DNA of 49,504 nucleotides from CAZKNF01 sp964554105 (GTDB lineage: Bacteria; Bacteroidota; Rhodothermia; Rhodothermales; VXPQ01), in the NCBI GenBank assembly GCA_964554105.1, contig CAZKNF010000021.1, forward strand, positions 1 to 49,504, in the 5' to 3' direction. Within the stretch, counting starts at the first letter, position 1, and each line of letters opens with the position of its first letter. This document shows positions 7,468-16,856 of this stretch, one piece after another. The notes below the pieces were generated by a model. It saw only the letters and a list, made by a program, of their open reading frames with translations. It was not told the origin of the DNA and did not search any database. The position numbers and the translations under genes are program-made.

Positions 7468-9531
7468 CTACACGAACAGCATGAGAGCAATGACCAGAAC
7501 GACACCGAGGACGATCGCGACCGCATAGTTTTGAACAAAGCCGGTCTGTATATGCCGCAGTATGCGGCTGCTGCCGGCCGTGACGCGAGCCAGCCCATTC
7601 ACGGCGCCATCGACTACGTGCCGGTCGAACGAGGCAAACCCGCGATCTGCAAGGGAGAGCATCGGTCGAACAATCGTACGCTCATAAAACTCATCCCAGT
7701 AAAACTTCCCGCCGGCACCTCGATACAAGGCTCCGAAACGCCGCCTTAGACGCTCATCGTAGGCAAGACCGTGACGTCGATACATGGTCATTGCGAACAG
7801 GACGCCAGCTACGGCAATCGTGGCCCCTAGGGCGATAAGGAGCCACTCGATCAAAACAAACTCCGCACCATGCTCGGCAACTGCAGCTTCAGCAACCGGA
7901 CCGCCGTAAGACGCACCCAGCCAATGATGAATCCAGTTGAGATCTCCGTGTGCGATAACCGCAGGGAGTCCGATGAAGCCGCCGATGACTGACAGCCCGG
8001 CAAGAATCCAGAGCGGAATCGTCATGGTCCACGGGGATTCATGTGGATGGATCCTGTCAGCGGCGGGCCAGCGCTCCTCCCCCTGAAAGGTCAGCATGTA
8101 GGAGCGCATCATGTAGACGGCTGTCAGAAGCGCCGTGATCAGACCGACGATCCATACAAAATAGGCCCACATATTCCCGTCATACCCGTACTCGAAGGCT
8201 TTGAATAGAATTTCGTCCTTCGAGAAAAAGCCGGCGAGTGGAGGAATACCGGCGATGGCGAGCGTTGAAAGGAAATAAGTCACATTGGTCGAAGGCATAT
8301 ACTTCTTCAGACCGCCCATCGTACGCATGTCCTGGGGGTCGAAGGGTTCGTCGTACCCTTCAACCGGCAGATCGGTGTGGACCTCTCCCGGGACTGCCGC
8401 AGTGCCTTTCCGGGTTGGAAGCAGACCCTCATGCTCAAGCTCATGCTCGACGCCGTGCATGGCGTGGATAACGCTGCCAGAGCCGAGAAAGAGGCATCCC
8501 TTAAAGAAGGCATGCGTGACCACGTGGAAAATCGACACAAAAAATGCCCCGACACCCGCAGCCATGAACATGAAGCCCAGCTGCGATACCGTGGAGTAGG
8601 CGAGCACCTTCTTGATGTCGTTCTGCGTAATCGCAATGCACGCCGCCATTATTGCGGTCACCGCGCCCGTTACCGCGATGACCGTCATGATGACCGGCGC
8701 ACTGAGTACCAGGGGCGATAGTCGCGCAAGCAAATAGAGCCCGCTCGTGACCATGGTCGCGGCATGGATGAGTGCCGATACCGGCGTGGGGCCGGCCATG
8801 GCATCCGGCAGCCAGGTGAATAGTGGAATTTGTGCGCTCTTGCCCGTCGCCCCAATGAAGAAAAGAAAGACAACCCAGTTGATCGTGGACTGGCTCATCG
8901 TATCGACAGCCCCCAGGAGCGGCTCGAAATCAAGCGTCCCGACCTCCCGGTACAAGACGAACATCGCCATCAAAAAGGCGAAATCGCCGACGCGATTCAT
9001 GATGAACGCCTTGTTCGCCGCCGCACTGTTTTTTAGGTCCTCGTACCAGAACCCGATCAAGAGGTACGAGCAGAGTCCGACCCCCTCCCATCCGAGAAAC
9101 AGTACGAGAAGATTGTCCGCCAGCACGAGGTTAAGCATGGCGAAAATGAACAGATTCAGATAGGCGAAGAACCGCCAGTAACCCGAATCGCCATGCATGT
9201 AGCCGATCGAATAGAGATGGATGACGCCGCCAACGCCGGTGACGATGAGCGTCATGATGATCGACAGCTCATCTATCCGATACGCGAAGTCGACCGTGAA
9301 GTCGCCGGCGGACATCCAGGTATAGATGCTCGCCAGGAGCGGGTCGCCGCCGTACGTGGCGAAGAGGTAGGCTGTTATCGCGAAAGGTACAGCAACGAGG
9401 AGCGTCGCCAGCGATCCGATGAAGGTCTCGCTCGTCCGGGCTCTTGGCGCGAACAGCCCGGTGAGCCCGATGCTTACTGCCCCAAATAGAGGCAGGCAGA
9501 TGATAAGTAAGACCAGCGTGTCTACGGTCAT
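7468..9531 (-). CDS. nuoL: NADH-quinone oxidoreductase subunit L
   Basis: A 687-aa distal antiporter-like subunit of complex I. Signatures include GWEGVGLCSYLLIGFWY (helix-5 Glu), GKSAQIPLFTWLPDAMAGPT (Lys helix), SALIHAATMVTSGLYLL and AYSTVSQLGFMFMA. The last ~150 residues contain the amphipathic helix and final transmembrane anchor (IVLGVVLVIALMLFV) typical of NuoL, which clamp along the membrane arm. A hydrophilic insertion around residues 365-400 (from EHELEHEGLLPTRKG to the start of the next helix) is also common in bacterial NuoL. It follows nuoK by 46 bp and precedes nuoM by 43 bp on the same strand. Confidence 0.98.
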   Translation of the reverse strand: MTVDTLVLLIICLPLFGAVSIGLTGLFAPRARTSETFIGSLATLLVAVPFAITAYLFATYGGDPLLASIYTWMSAGDFTVDFAYRIDELSIIMTLIVTGVGGVIHLYSIGYMHGDSGYWRFFAYLNLFIFAMLNLVLADNLLVLFLGWEGVGLCSYLLIGFWYEDLKNSAAANKAFIMNRVGDFAFLMAMFVLYREVGTLDFEPLLGAVDTMSQSTINWVVFLFFIGATGKSAQIPLFTWLPDAMAGPTPVSALIHAATMVTSGLYLLARLSPLVLSAPVIMTVIAVTGAVTAIMAACIAITQNDIKKVLAYSTVSQLGFMFMAAGVGAFFVSIFHVVTHAFFKGCLFLGSGSVIHAMHGVEHELEHEGLLPTRKGTAAVPGEVHTDLPVEGYDEPFDPQDMRTMGGLKKYMPSTNVTYFLSTLAIAGIPPLAGFFSKDEILFKAFEYGYDGNMWAYFVWIVGLITALLTAVYMMRSYMLTFQGEERWPAADRIHPHESPWTMTIPLWILAGLSVIGGFIGLPAVIAHGDLNWIHHWLGASYGGPVAEAAVAEHGAEFVLIEWLLIALGATIAVAGVLFAMTMYRRHGLAYDERLRRRFGALYRGAGGKFYWDEFYERTIVRPMLSLADRGFASFDRHVVDGAVNGLARVTAGSSRILRHIQTGFVQNYAVAIVLGVVLVIALMLFV

Positions 9532-9577
9532 ATTAAACGAAACCGCCAGCCACGGGGCCGGCGGCCAGGTCGCTCAG

Positions 9578-9883
9578 CTAGTGCTTGAATAGGTTAAACT
9601 GGGTTATATCCACCGTCAGCTTCTTTCGGAAAAGCGCGATGACGATGGCGAGTCCGACGGCTGCCTCGGCAGCGGCGACAGAAATCACGAAGAAAACGAG
9701 GATCTGCCCGGCCGGATCACCCATCGACTGACTGAAGGCGACCAGCGTCAGGTTCACTGCGTTGAGCATAAGCTCTACCGACATAAATACGACGATGGCG
9801 TTGCGGCGCAGTAGAACGCCCAGGACGCCGATAACAAACAGCACAGCGCTCAGCGACAAGTACCAAACTATGGTAATTTCCAT
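9578..9883 (-). CDS. nuoK: NADH-quinone oxidoreductase subunit K
   Basis: A 101-aa subunit with three transmembrane helices, normal for NuoK. The conserved helix-2 sequence MSVELMLNAVNLTLVAF contains the essential membrane Glu of the E-channel, and the helix-3 segment SVAAAEAAVGLAIVIALFR contains the second conserved Glu. These residues pass protons between the quinone site and the antiporter-like subunits. It starts at the ATG at 9883 and sits 80 bp downstream of nuoJ and 46 bp upstream of nuoL. Confidence 0.98.
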   Translation of the reverse strand: MEITIVWYLSLSAVLFVIGVLGVLLRRNAIVVFMSVELMLNAVNLTLVAFSQSMGDPAGQILVFFVISVAAAEAAVGLAIVIALFRKKLTVDITQFNLFKH

Positions 9884-9963
9884 ATTCTATCGTGCTATGC
9901 ACCAGAATCCGATGGCACGGGGATGTTCGAGTACGTGTCGATCCCCAGAAACTGGTACCTTTT

Positions 9964-10473
9964 CTATACGAATCTCCGTTTTGCCAACATGACGGCGCCG
10001 ATCGTGGCAATCAGCAAGAGAATGCCGATCACTTCCAGGGGCAACGCATACCGCGTGAACAGCTCCTGCCCGATGAGATAGGCCGAGCCCGATTCTGCCG
10101 ATGCGACGGCCGAAGCCGGCTCGGGCAACACATCAAAGCCTCGAGCAATCACGTAGGCCAGCTGGGCAAGCACAGCCATCGACAGCAGAAAACCGGCGCC
10201 AACCTTCCAATTCGCGGCGCGAAGATCGGGAAGCTCGGACAGGTTCAACAGCATGATCACGAAGAGGAACAGCACCATGATCGCGCCGGCGTATACCAGT
10301 ACCTGGATGACTCCGAGAAACTGCGCGTTCAGGGTGATGTAGAGCACCGCTACGCAGAACAGATTCAACACGAGCCACAGCGCGCTCGAAACCGGATTTC
10401 GTGAAACAACGAGTCCGATTCCCGCCGCGATAGCGACAGCCGCCACTAAGAAAAAGAGGATTTGGCCGAACAT
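9964..10473 (-). CDS. nuoJ: NADH-quinone oxidoreductase subunit J
   Basis: A 169-aa membrane subunit with five predicted helices. The family core FLGVIQVLVYAGAIMVLFLFV, split here around the conserved pi-bulge helix 3 (VLVYAGAIMVLFLFVIML), identifies it; the preceding SALWLVLNLFCVAVLYITL is also typical. It is the first complex I gene in this window in transcription order. The hydrophilic-arm genes and nuoH/nuoI are not next to it: the upstream neighbour is a Ppx/GppA gene 129 bp away, so the complex I genes are split between loci or this operon begins here. ATG at 10473. Confidence 0.97.
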   Translation of the reverse strand: MFGQILFFLVAAVAIAAGIGLVVSRNPVSSALWLVLNLFCVAVLYITLNAQFLGVIQVLVYAGAIMVLFLFVIMLLNLSELPDLRAANWKVGAGFLLSMAVLAQLAYVIARGFDVLPEPASAVASAESGSAYLIGQELFTRYALPLEVIGILLLIATIGAVMLAKRRFV

Positions 10474-10602
10474 AAAATCGGATCAACTGAGACGGGGCGT
10501 GGCGGGGTGAGCGCCGTTCCACACAGCAGGAAAAGGTAGACAAATAGCTACGCTGGGGCAAGGAGTGCGCCCGTAAAGCGCGCGTGAATACGGGCACGCT
10601 GC

Positions 10603-12267
10603 CTAACCAAAAAGATGCCCTGCCTTGACGCCGGAAGCCGAATCGATTACAGGCGACTCGGTCAGACCGCCTGTGATCCGCACCTTCCGCCGAAAGGTCT
10701 GTTCGTACAGGTCTGACGCTCTCCGCGCGCTCCAGATCTCGAGCTGGGGATCGCCTTTTGTTTCGATTGCAATATTCATGTATTGATCATCGAGATCGGC
10801 GCGCATGCAGCTAACGTTCTGATAATGGCTGCGATCGAGACCGTTTGCCAGGCGAAGGAACGAGGCCAGCTGGCGCACCAGGAGCTGATTCTCGCTGGAG
10901 AGGCGGACAAAAGCGGTATGCTGATCCTTGGGCAGGCTGCGCCGGTGATAACGCGCAACGTTCGCCATCACATCGATCTCTTCCGGTTGAAACCCGCGCC
11001 AGTCCGCCTGTTTGATCAAGTACAGAGAATGCTTGTGATGGCTCGACCGGCTGATATAGTAACCTATGTCGTGGAGCAGCGACGCGTATTCGAGAAGCGC
11101 TCGCTCGGCGGCACCAAGCTGGTGAAGCGGTCTGCAGGCGTCGAATAGCTGCAGCGCCATCGCCGTCACATGCTGCACGTGCTTCTGATCCCACCGAAAT
11201 CGATGCCCTATTTCGAAGACACTCCGCCGACGAACATCCGCATGGGGAGAAATTATCTCGAGGCGCTCGAGATTCTGCTGAATGAAGAAGACAACCATTC
11301 CTTCACGCAGGGCATGAGAGGAAACCCGGATCCTCTCCAGGTCGAGATCCTTCAAAAGTACGTCGACCAGCATGGCCCCAGCAACCATTTGATCGACTCG
11401 TTTTTTGTCGATTCCGGTCAACTTGAGCCGATCTTCCCGAGTCGATCTCATTAGCATCTTTGTCACATGCCTGAAGTCGTCGACCGCGAAATCCTGCAGG
11501 AAAATGGAACGATCGCTACGACCTCGGACATCTGCACAGACCTGCGCTATATTCTCGAACGTTCCTGAGGAGCCGACAAGATCCTTCACGTCGTGCTCTC
11601 GACATTTCCGAACGACCGTCTGCAGCTCCGTGCGGAAGTGGTTTCGCATTGCTCGAAACTCTTCTTTGTCAACTGGATCGGTCGTAACAAAGCGGCCTGA
11701 CATTCGCGCGGCACCGAGTTTCAGGCTTACGGCGAAATAAACATCATCGCTCGTGCCGACCACGAATTCCGTCGATCCGCCGCCGATATCCACCATCAAG
11801 GTAGGGCGGTGCATGTCGAGCGCACGGCGCACACCCTGGTAGATCAAATTGGCCTCGAGAATGCCGTCGATCACCTGAACGCGAATTCCCGTCTCTTGCC
11901 GTATCCTCTCGATCAGAACGCCCCCGTTCTCGGCCTCTCGTATCGCACTGGTTGCAAAGGCGAGAAAGTCTGTGGCACCCCAGCCGTCGGCCAAAAGCTT
12001 GACCCGTTTCAGCGCGCGAATGGATCGTTTGATAGCGCCATCGGTAAGCCGATGCTCCTTGAGCCCGCGTTCGCCGAGGCGGACCGTCTCCTTCAGACGA
12101 TCGAGAACTTCGAAATTTCCATTCGGAAATGCATTTACGATGACGGTATGGAACGAGTTGGTCCCGAGATCGATCACGCAAACTCTCGTCGGATGGCCAC
12201 CGGAATTGTCGCCCGGGTATTCAGGCGTGGGGACGAGGCATGCCGCGTGATAATCGACGTTCTCCAT
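10603..12267 (-). CDS. ppx: Exopolyphosphatase / guanosine pentaphosphatase (Ppx/GppA) with HD domain
   Basis: A 554-aa cytoplasmic enzyme. The N-terminal ASKHA-fold half carries VIDLGTNSFHTVIV (phosphate loop), FATSAIREAENG, MVDIGGGSTEFVVG and GSSGTFENIAQ, the conserved Ppx/GppA motifs. The C-terminal half contains an HD-type helical domain (LLHDIGYYISRSSHHKHS, then NVARYHRRSLP). Family members degrade polyphosphate processively and/or convert pppGpp to ppGpp; which activity dominates cannot be told from sequence. The start overlaps the upstream exonuclease gene by 47 bp on the same strand, suggesting translational coupling. A PhoA-type phosphatase lies one gene further upstream, which would fit phosphate recycling but could be coincidence. 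Confidence 0.93.
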   Translation of the reverse strand: MENVDYHAACLVPTPEYPGDNSGGHPTRVCVIDLGTNSFHTVIVNAFPNGNFEVLDRLKETVRLGERGLKEHRLTDGAIKRSIRALKRVKLLADGWGATDFLAFATSAIREAENGGVLIERIRQETGIRVQVIDGILEANLIYQGVRRALDMHRPTLMVDIGGGSTEFVVGTSDDVYFAVSLKLGAARMSGRFVTTDPVDKEEFRAMRNHFRTELQTVVRKCREHDVKDLVGSSGTFENIAQVCADVRGRSDRSIFLQDFAVDDFRHVTKMLMRSTREDRLKLTGIDKKRVDQMVAGAMLVDVLLKDLDLERIRVSSHALREGMVVFFIQQNLERLEIISPHADVRRRSVFEIGHRFRWDQKHVQHVTAMALQLFDACRPLHQLGAAERALLEYASLLHDIGYYISRSSHHKHSLYLIKQADWRGFQPEEIDVMANVARYHRRSLPKDQHTAFVRLSSENQLLVRQLASFLRLANGLDRSHYQNVSCMRADLDDQYMNIAIETKGDPQLEIWSARRASDLYEQTFRRKVRITGGLTESPVIDSASGVKAGHLFG

Positions 12268-14041
12268 TCGAATTCGAGTTCAGCTCTGAATTAATGCGCT
12301 GCATCATGTCCGGAACGGACGAACAATCATCCCAGCGGACCTGTCGCACTTCGTTTCGATGGACGAACAGCCAGTGAGACAGAAGATACGCCTCGTCTAT
12401 CTCCTTTTCGCGATAGCTTTCAACCGACGCATCCTTCGTTCCGTACCGTCGCGCTATACAATTCTCGACCGCGGCAAGTTCGGATTGAGCGGGTGGCACA
12501 CCCACCTGGATTGTTTCAATGTGCCGGCCGCGGCAGACGAACAACAATCGAGCCCGTTCATCCTCTCTCGTGAGATGGATGATGACGACGTTATGGCCCA
12601 GGACGCGGCTTGCCACTCCTCGCCTCTTTTCGATCATGTGCTCCAACGCGCGGAGCCAATCTCGATACGTGCCTGCCTGCTCGAAATCGAGCTCCGCCGC
12701 AGCATCCCTCATGGCGGAGTCTATGCGCTCGGTAACGGACTCATCGCTCCCGGATAGAAACGCACGCACGCGGTCAATCTCGGTAGAATATGTGGCATCC
12801 CCCTCTTCCGCCTCACATGGAGCACTGCAGCGTCCAATCGACGCGTACATGCACCGTTGACCTCTTGAGAATGTCTCGTCATCGCACTGCCGCAACTTAA
12901 AAAAACGGTCGATCACCTCGACCACGAATGCGGCTTCACGCCGACTTGTCATCGGCCCGTAGTATTCGGACCCATCATCGTGGAGAAAGGCGCTCGTCGA
13001 TACTCGTGGATAGGCGTGCGACGTGCCGATCCGAATGAAGGGCCGATTTACGTACTGCATCTGTGAACGGTTGTGCGTCGGTTGATGCTCCTTGATGAGC
13101 CGCGACTCTAGCAGCAGTGCCTCGAGATCCGAATCGGTTGTTTTCCATTCTACGTTTCGAACTGCCTTCACCATTCGGCGGATGCGAGCCGGATGGCCCT
13201 CTATAGACGTGAAGTAGCTTCGAACGCGATTGCGTAGGTTCTGCGCCTTTCCGATGTAGATTGTCGCTCCCGTGCCGTCCTGCATAAAATAAACGCCCGG
13301 CTGCTGGGGAAGCCGTGAAAGTATGTTCTCCTTGACGTGCACCAGGTGCTTCGAAAGGTGCAAGATCTCGGCATATCGGCGATGCTGAAATGTCAGCACA
13401 TCGTCGAGCGCTTCGATGCCGTATTCGAGATTCAGCTGATCGAGGAACCGGATCAAAATCGTCGCTGTCGCTTCGGCGTCGTCAAGCGCGCGATGCCGCC
13501 GGTGCATCTTGATGCCGTAAAAGTCCACCAGGCTCGACAGCCCTTTCGACCGAAGACCCGGTAACAGACGACGCGCGAGCCGCAGCGTGCACAACGTGTC
13601 GTTCGGAATTGGCGACCGTCGCAAGCGTCGCTGCTCTTCGTTCACAAAACGAAGATCAAACGAAAGATTGTGCGCCACGAAGACGCCCGACTTCAAGAAC
13701 TCGACAAATTTGGGAAGCACCTCCGAAGCGAGCGGCTCGTCGAAAACCATAGCCGTCGTGATTCCGGTCAACCGAGAGATGCGTCGGGGAACCGTGCATT
13801 CAGGATTGATCAATTGCCGAAAACGATCGACGATCTGACCGTTCTTAACACGAACCGCTGCAACTTCGATGAGCCGATCAGTCGACGAGCGGCCGCCCGT
13901 CGTTTCGGTATCCACGACTACGAACGAGGCATCATGGATCAACATGTCTTTGGCCAGCGGATGCTCATACTTTACACATGTTCCATTCCCATGGTATGAG
14001 ATCGATCTGACTTTTGCTACACGTCGTCGCCAATTCAACAT
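12221..14041 (-). CDS. DnaQ-like 3'-5' exonuclease fused to GIY-YIG (UvrC-N/Cho-like) nuclease
   Basis: A 606-aa two-nuclease fusion. Residues about 38-210 form a DEDDh exonuclease: VVVDTETTG (D44, E46), VFVAHNLSFDLRFV, and HRALDDAEAT with the closing His and Asp. Residues about 245-330 form a GIY-YIG domain: PGVYFMQDG, IYIGKAQNLRNRVRSYF, and the catalytic Glu region LEALLLESRLIKEHQP. A UvrC-type Cys cluster (QRCMYASIGRCSAPC) and a UVR-like helix (AAELDFEQAGTYRDWLRAL) follow, but the UvrC C-terminal RNase H-fold nuclease and helix-hairpin-helix are absent. The layout matches DnaQ-Cho fusions thought to incise damaged DNA and then trim it. All catalytic motifs look intact. ATG at 14041; a second ATG (13945, residue 33) directly precedes the exonuclease domain. 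Confidence 0.92.
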   Translation of the reverse strand: MLNWRRRVAKVRSISYHGNGTCVKYEHPLAKDMLIHDASFVVVDTETTGGRSSTDRLIEVAAVRVKNGQIVDRFRQLINPECTVPRRISRLTGITTAMVFDEPLASEVLPKFVEFLKSGVFVAHNLSFDLRFVNEEQRRLRRSPIPNDTLCTLRLARRLLPGLRSKGLSSLVDFYGIKMHRRHRALDDAEATATILIRFLDQLNLEYGIEALDDVLTFQHRRYAEILHLSKHLVHVKENILSRLPQQPGVYFMQDGTGATIYIGKAQNLRNRVRSYFTSIEGHPARIRRMVKAVRNVEWKTTDSDLEALLLESRLIKEHQPTHNRSQMQYVNRPFIRIGTSHAYPRVSTSAFLHDDGSEYYGPMTSRREAAFVVEVIDRFFKLRQCDDETFSRGQRCMYASIGRCSAPCEAEEGDATYSTEIDRVRAFLSGSDESVTERIDSAMRDAAAELDFEQAGTYRDWLRALEHMIEKRRGVASRVLGHNVVIIHLTREDERARLLFVCRGRHIETIQVGVPPAQSELAAVENCIARRYGTKDASVESYREKEIDEAYLLSHWLFVHRNEVRQVRWDDCSSVPDMMQRINSELNSNSNGERRLSRGMPRPHA

Positions 14042-14093
14042 TCGGCCGATCTCAGGGCCGCGAGCGTGAGAGCTTTGAAAGAGGCGCAGCCGC

Positions 14094-15503
14094 CTACGGC
14101 TGCGGAGTCTCGGCGACGATGCTCACCTCAGATCCGAGCATCTCAAGTAACGTCTTTCCGATGTCCGCGTTGTCGAGGTTTCCCCGAAACCTCTCACTCT
14201 CGGGGCCGAACGCATACAGATTTACGTCGACGCCGGTGTGCCCGCCGGTGGTCCAGCCTATCCCGGCTCGCCGCGAGATGATCTCTCCAATCGTAAGGAG
14301 GAGGTTCCCCTCCCCGCTTCGCGCCGATTCGATTGCGCGAGACTCAGCATCCGTCAACGTCTCGATTCCTGCGAACTCCCGCATCGTCTCGGCACTTGAT
14401 CCGGTCTGATCGTTTAAACGCGAAGCAATAAGTTCGGCAGACGCGCTCACGGCACGCAGCACGCCGGGATCCCATTCGTAATCGCTTCTCCCGAAAAGCG
14501 CACGCCAGTAGGTCTCCGCACCCTGAGGCATTTCGTCCGGAGGTAACGTGCGGCCTAGCGAAAGTCCGCCCGTGTTGTGATCGGCGGTGGCCAGCACGAG
14601 TGTTCCGCCGTCTTCCTCTGCAAATTCCACCGCGATCTTGAACGCCTGATCGTAGGCAAGCATCTCACGAACAGCCGATGCCGCATCGTTGGCGTGGCCC
14701 GCGTGGTCGACTCGGCTCGCTTCGACTACGAGGAAGAAGCCACCGGGAGCGTTGCGGAGCAGCGCCAGCGCTTTTGCAGTCATTTCCGGGAGGGAGGGCT
14801 CCGCCAGCGTATCGCGGTCGATCTCGTATGACATCTGACCCGACGTGAACAGCGACAGAATCGGCGTCTGCTCGATCGAGCGAAATGCAGCCAAATCATT
14901 TGCTACCGCATAGCCTTGCTCGGATGCCTCCTCGAGCAGATCGCGCCCGTCCGTACGCACTCCTCCCTCCGATGCCGGCAAATAGAACTGTCGCCCCCCG
15001 CCCAGCAGAATCTCGATCTCCTTGTCGATTTGCTGTGCGGCGATCTCCGGTTCCATCTGCCGATTCGAGACGTGGGATGAGAATGAGGCGGGCGTGGCGT
15101 GTGTGATGCTGCTCGTAGCCACGAGACCAGTTGCGAGCCCAGCACGCTCCGCCGCCTCAAGCGCCGTTAACATCGGCCGACGAAGCGTGTCGACTCCGAT
15201 TGCACCGTTGTACGTCTTGATTCCCGATGCGTACGATGTCGCACTCGCTGCCGAATCCGTGACCCTGCTGTCTGTCGAATAGGTGCGGACGGTGCCGGTC
15301 AGGTACGAGTCGATGAAAAGCTGCTCGCGGCCGTTCACGTACCGTTGGTAGTCGCGCGTCATCGTGTAGTAAGCCGGACCCGCCCCATCTGCAATAAAAA
15401 AGATGATGTTTTTCGGCTGCGGCGAATCGTCCAATCCCGCGCATACGGAGTCGACAGAAAAGAGGGTAAGGACTACGGCTAGGAATGTGATTCGAAAGGA
15501 CAC
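14094..15503 (-). CDS. Alkaline phosphatase (PhoA-type), exported
   Basis: About 469 aa from a GTG at 15503, which places a signal peptide (VSFRITFLAVVLTLFSVDSVCAG) directly at the N-terminus. The open frame continues upstream only to a TTG at 15599, without an earlier ATG. Metal and catalytic motifs of alkaline phosphatase are present: NIIFFIADGAG, VTDSAASATSYASG with the nucleophilic Ser, EASRVDHAGHAND, LATADHNTGG, and TTGGHTGVDV. It should hydrolyse phosphomonoesters outside the cytoplasm with two Zn2+ and one Mg2+. It is shorter than some family members but complete. It reads away from mdh, and the 240 bp between them must hold divergent promoters. No Pho-box could be identified. Confidence 0.93.
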   Translation of the reverse strand: MSFRITFLAVVLTLFSVDSVCAGLDDSPQPKNIIFFIADGAGPAYYTMTRDYQRYVNGREQLFIDSYLTGTVRTYSTDSRVTDSAASATSYASGIKTYNGAIGVDTLRRPMLTALEAAERAGLATGLVATSSITHATPASFSSHVSNRQMEPEIAAQQIDKEIEILLGGGRQFYLPASEGGVRTDGRDLLEEASEQGYAVANDLAAFRSIEQTPILSLFTSGQMSYEIDRDTLAEPSLPEMTAKALALLRNAPGGFFLVVEASRVDHAGHANDAASAVREMLAYDQAFKIAVEFAEEDGGTLVLATADHNTGGLSLGRTLPPDEMPQGAETYWRALFGRSDYEWDPGVLRAVSASAELIASRLNDQTGSSAETMREFAGIETLTDAESRAIESARSGEGNLLLTIGEIISRRAGIGWTTGGHTGVDVNLYAFGPESERFRGNLDNADIGKTLLEMLGSEVSIVAETPQP

Positions 15504-15744
15504 GGCTGGACCCGAATAAATTTGGAGGATACCTGGAGACAATTTCGCAAGCGGCGAAATAACGATGCACAGGTGGCGGAGAAATGCGCACCCCTGCAAG
15601 GAACGGGTCCACAGGAAGGTAGATTCCCCGATCCCGATCGATTTTTGCCAAATATTGGCAAACAGTACCGCATCGGCCTATTTACTTGCGCCATAGTTGG
15701 GCGTTCGTGTTTGAATCATACATCCGTTCAGAGGTTAGTCGCTT

Positions 15745-16686
15745 ATGGAGGCAACGAAAGTTACGGTCATTGGCGCGGGGAATGTCGGGGCGACGGTGGC
15801 CGACTGCGTCGCGAGAAAGGACATGGTAGACGAAGTCGTGCTGGTCGATATCGTAGAGGGGATGCCGCAGGGAAAGGCACTCGACATGCAGGAGTCCGCA
15901 CCAATCCACCTGTTCGACACGCGCGTAAGGGGAACGAATGGATATGAGGATACCGCCGATTCGAACATTTGCGTGATAACTGCCGGTCTAGCGCGAAAAC
16001 CGGGCATGAGTCGTGACGACCTACTCAGCAAGAACGCGAAGATCGTCCGCTCTGTCACCGAACAGTTCGTGGCCGGGAGTCCAAACGCCATCATCATCGT
16101 GGTTTCGAATCCGCTCGACGTCATGACGTACGTCGCGTACGTGACGAGCGAATTTCCTAGCCGGCGCGTGATGGGAATGGCCGGTGTCCTGGACACCGCC
16201 CGGTACCGCTCCTTCATTGCCGCCGAGCTCAGCGTGTCAGTGCGCGACGTTCAGGCGCTGCTCATGGGCGGACATGGCGATACGATGGTTCCGCTCCCTC
16301 GCTATACGACGGTTGAAGGTATTCCCCTCCCGCAGTTGATTGAAGAAAGTAGGATTGACGAAATCGTAGAGCGCACGAAAGGAGGTGGAGGCGAGATCGT
16401 CAAGCTGCAAGGTACGTCCGCCTGGTACGCACCGGGTGCTGCGGCTGCCGAGATGGTGGAGGGCATCGTCAAGAACTCCGGTCGCGTGCTTCCGTGCGCC
16501 GCACGCCTGAACGGCGAATACGGCCTCAATGATATCTTTATCGGCGTGCCCGTTCGACTCGGGCGCGAAGGAATCGAGGAGATCTTGGAAGTCGATCTCA
16601 ACGAAGACGAGCGAAAGCTCCTGGATGAGTCGGCGAATCACGTGCGCAACAATCTCGAAGCGCTGGAGCGACTGCAGTCAGTCTAA
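15745..16686 (+). CDS. mdh: Malate dehydrogenase, NAD-dependent (LDH-like type)
   Basis: A 313-aa cytoplasmic TCA-cycle enzyme interconverting malate and oxaloacetate. The Rossmann motif VIGAGNVGATV (G10, G12, G15) and acidic D35 at the end of beta-2 indicate NAD rather than NADP. The active-site loop ARKPGMSRDDLL carries the Arg that selects malate over lactate, and GGHGDTMVPL holds the catalytic H177. VSNPLDVMTYV is also conserved. It belongs to the LDH-like malate dehydrogenase group typical of Bacteroidota relatives. It stands alone, with alkaline phosphatase diverging upstream and an FKBP lipoprotein 170 bp downstream. Citrate synthase, the next TCA step, is about 5 kb away. Confidence 0.97.
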   Translation: MEATKVTVIGAGNVGATVADCVARKDMVDEVVLVDIVEGMPQGKALDMQESAPIHLFDTRVRGTNGYEDTADSNICVITAGLARKPGMSRDDLLSKNAKIVRSVTEQFVAGSPNAIIIVVSNPLDVMTYVAYVTSEFPSRRVMGMAGVLDTARYRSFIAAELSVSVRDVQALLMGGHGDTMVPLPRYTTVEGIPLPQLIEESRIDEIVERTKGGGGEIVKLQGTSAWYAPGAAAAEMVEGIVKNSGRVLPCAARLNGEYGLNDIFIGVPVRLGREGIEEILEVDLNEDERKLLDESANHVRNNLEALERLQSV

Positions 16687-16856
16687 CCCTGTCGGCCGTC
16701 TCGACCCGGTTTTACGCACGTCGATTTACGGGTATTCTGGATTTACGTGCATCTGAGAGACCAGCTTACGCCGTTGTCCACCCTCCGCAGGCCAGAACAA
16801 TTCAATCGGCGCTGCATAAATTGAGTCCAGCACGTGCGCCTATTTAGTATGACGCT

